7,522 nucleotides of DNA, taken from positions 1 through 7,522 of the forward strand of contig JAKAJX010000270.1 in assembly GCA_021824855.1 (NCBI GenBank). The letters run 5' to 3'. The translations under genes and the position numbers were made by a program. Shown piece after piece: positions 6,962 to 7,522 of this stretch; positions within the stretch are counted from its first letter, which is position 1, and each line of letters opens with the position of its first letter. The notes beneath the pieces are model-generated. The model saw only the letters and a program-made list of their open reading frames with translations, was not told the DNA's origin and did no database searches. Source of the DNA: Bacteroidota bacterium. Its GTDB lineage: Bacteria > Bacteroidota > Bacteroidia > Chitinophagales > Chitinophagaceae.

Positions 6962-7012
6962 TGCGGTTATAAATAATGAATTAGCACATCACTATTCATC
7001 AAATCATCATTC
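6956..7012. repeat. Nested inverted repeats in the glmS-DUF4954 spacer
   Basis: The outer arms GAATGATG (6956-6963, containing the glmS stop codon) and CATCATTC (7005-7012) enclose a second pair, ATGAAT (6976-6981) and ATTCAT (6994-6999), around a 12-nt loop. Transcribed together they could fold into a stem with an internal loop. No T-tract follows, so this does not look like a terminator. It might stabilise or space the two cistrons, or be chance in A/T-rich DNA. Confidence 0.35.
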
Positions 7013-7027
7013 TAAAATAGAAATACT

Positions 7028-7522
7028 ATGAACAATATTATAAAAACGCCTATCTCCTCTTTAGGTTACAATTTCATTTCAGATCAATTTTTGCCCGAAG
7101 GAGAAAATGAATATTTTTTCAGAAATAAACAAAATAGAAGTGGCATTCATTACAGGCATCTTACAGCCTACGAAATTGAAGTATTAGTAAGAAACAGAAA
7201 TACCAGCGACGACTGGAATAAAATTTTAGTTTCGGATGCGTTTAATCCCGAATTGGTAAAAACCTGTAAGTTTTATGGTTTGGTACGAATAGGAAAATTA
7301 GAACCGTTCTGTTTAACTTTTTCCGATTTAAAGATTCCGGTTGGGTTATACAATTCTACCATTATCAGTTGCGATTTTGGAGACAATGTTGTTATTGAAA
7401 ATGTACACTATTTATCGCATTATATTATTGGCAACGAAGTAATTATTACCAACGTAAATGAAATGGTTACCACTAACCATACCAAATTTGGTGTGGGTTT
7501 AGTAAAAGATGGCGAAGATGAA
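7028..7522 (+). CDS. DUF4954-family protein, N-terminal part (3' end outside window)
   Basis: The frame is open from ATG 7028 to the window end, giving 165 residues with no stop. I recognise the DUF4954 family of Bacteroidota. After a variable N-terminus of about 42 residues, YRHLTAYEIEVL (42-53), DDWNKILVSDAFNPELVK (61-78), FYGLVRIGKLE (82-92) and the GLYNSTI region (106-112) follow the family order as I remember it. Residues 111-146 show the six-residue periodicity of hexapeptide repeats (IISCDFGDNVVIENV, then IIGNEVIITNV), the signature of a left-handed beta-helix as in sugar acyltransferases and the C-terminal part of GlmU. Members are usually several hundred residues, so most of the protein is missing here. 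The biochemical role is not known to me. Position 66 nt after glmS without an obvious terminator suggests co-transcription and, by inference, a link to amino-sugar or nucleotide-sugar metabolism. There is no signal peptide, so it is probably cytosolic. Confidence 0.82.
   Translation, partial: MNNIIKTPISSLGYNFISDQFLPEGENEYFFRNKQNRSGIHYRHLTAYEIEVLVRNRNTSDDWNKILVSDAFNPELVKTCKFYGLVRIGKLEPFCLTFSDLKIPVGLYNSTIISCDFGDNVVIENVHYLSHYIIGNEVIITNVNEMVTTNHTKFGVGLVKDGEDE

Noticed and set aside
1..7522. Mobile element, phage, defence or toxin-antitoxin system
   Set aside because: No transposase, integrase, terminal repeats, restriction or nuclease genes, CRISPR repeats or tRNA genes were seen; all genes are housekeeping or common accessory families with similar base composition.

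Overview
The window reads as ordinary chromosomal DNA from an AT-rich member of the Bacteroidota, possibly near the Chitinophagia. The reasons are strong A/T bias, start codons preceded by A/T-rich leaders without Shine-Dalgarno sequences, and Bacteroidota-type families (a small SET protein and a DUF4954-like protein). The phylum call is an inference from these traits, and the class is a guess.

Layout. At the left edge is the 3' part of a DHA2-type (14-helix) drug exporter of the major facilitator superfamily, followed 44 nt later by a TolC-family outer-membrane channel. This is the tail of a tripartite efflux operon, and the periplasmic adaptor would be expected just outside the window. A short convergent A/T hairpin separates it from a SET-domain protein on the minus strand. 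That gene diverges across only 34 nt from a plus-strand atypical SDR (NAD(P)-binding) gene. The SDR gene converges on a minus-strand two-domain response regulator, with a perfect hairpin at the junction. A minus-strand RimJ/RimL-like GNAT acetyltransferase follows, with its own terminator-like hairpin. It diverges from glmS (plus strand), the entry enzyme of amino-sugar and UDP-GlcNAc synthesis. glmS is followed after 66 nt by the 5' part of a DUF4954-family gene that runs off the right edge; its visible region shows hexapeptide-like (left-handed beta-helix) spacing.

How the genes work together. Two functional pairs are supported: exporter plus outer-membrane channel, and glmS plus DUF4954. 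The four genes between them look like independent single-gene units with alternating orientation, separated by short hairpins. I see no mobile element, CRISPR array, RNA gene or phage gene, no gene-free stretch longer than 120 nt, and no clear new system. The points most worth following are the glmS-DUF4954 linkage, the cysteine cluster in the SET protein, the missing catalytic tyrosine in the SDR protein, and a few compact intergenic repeats.
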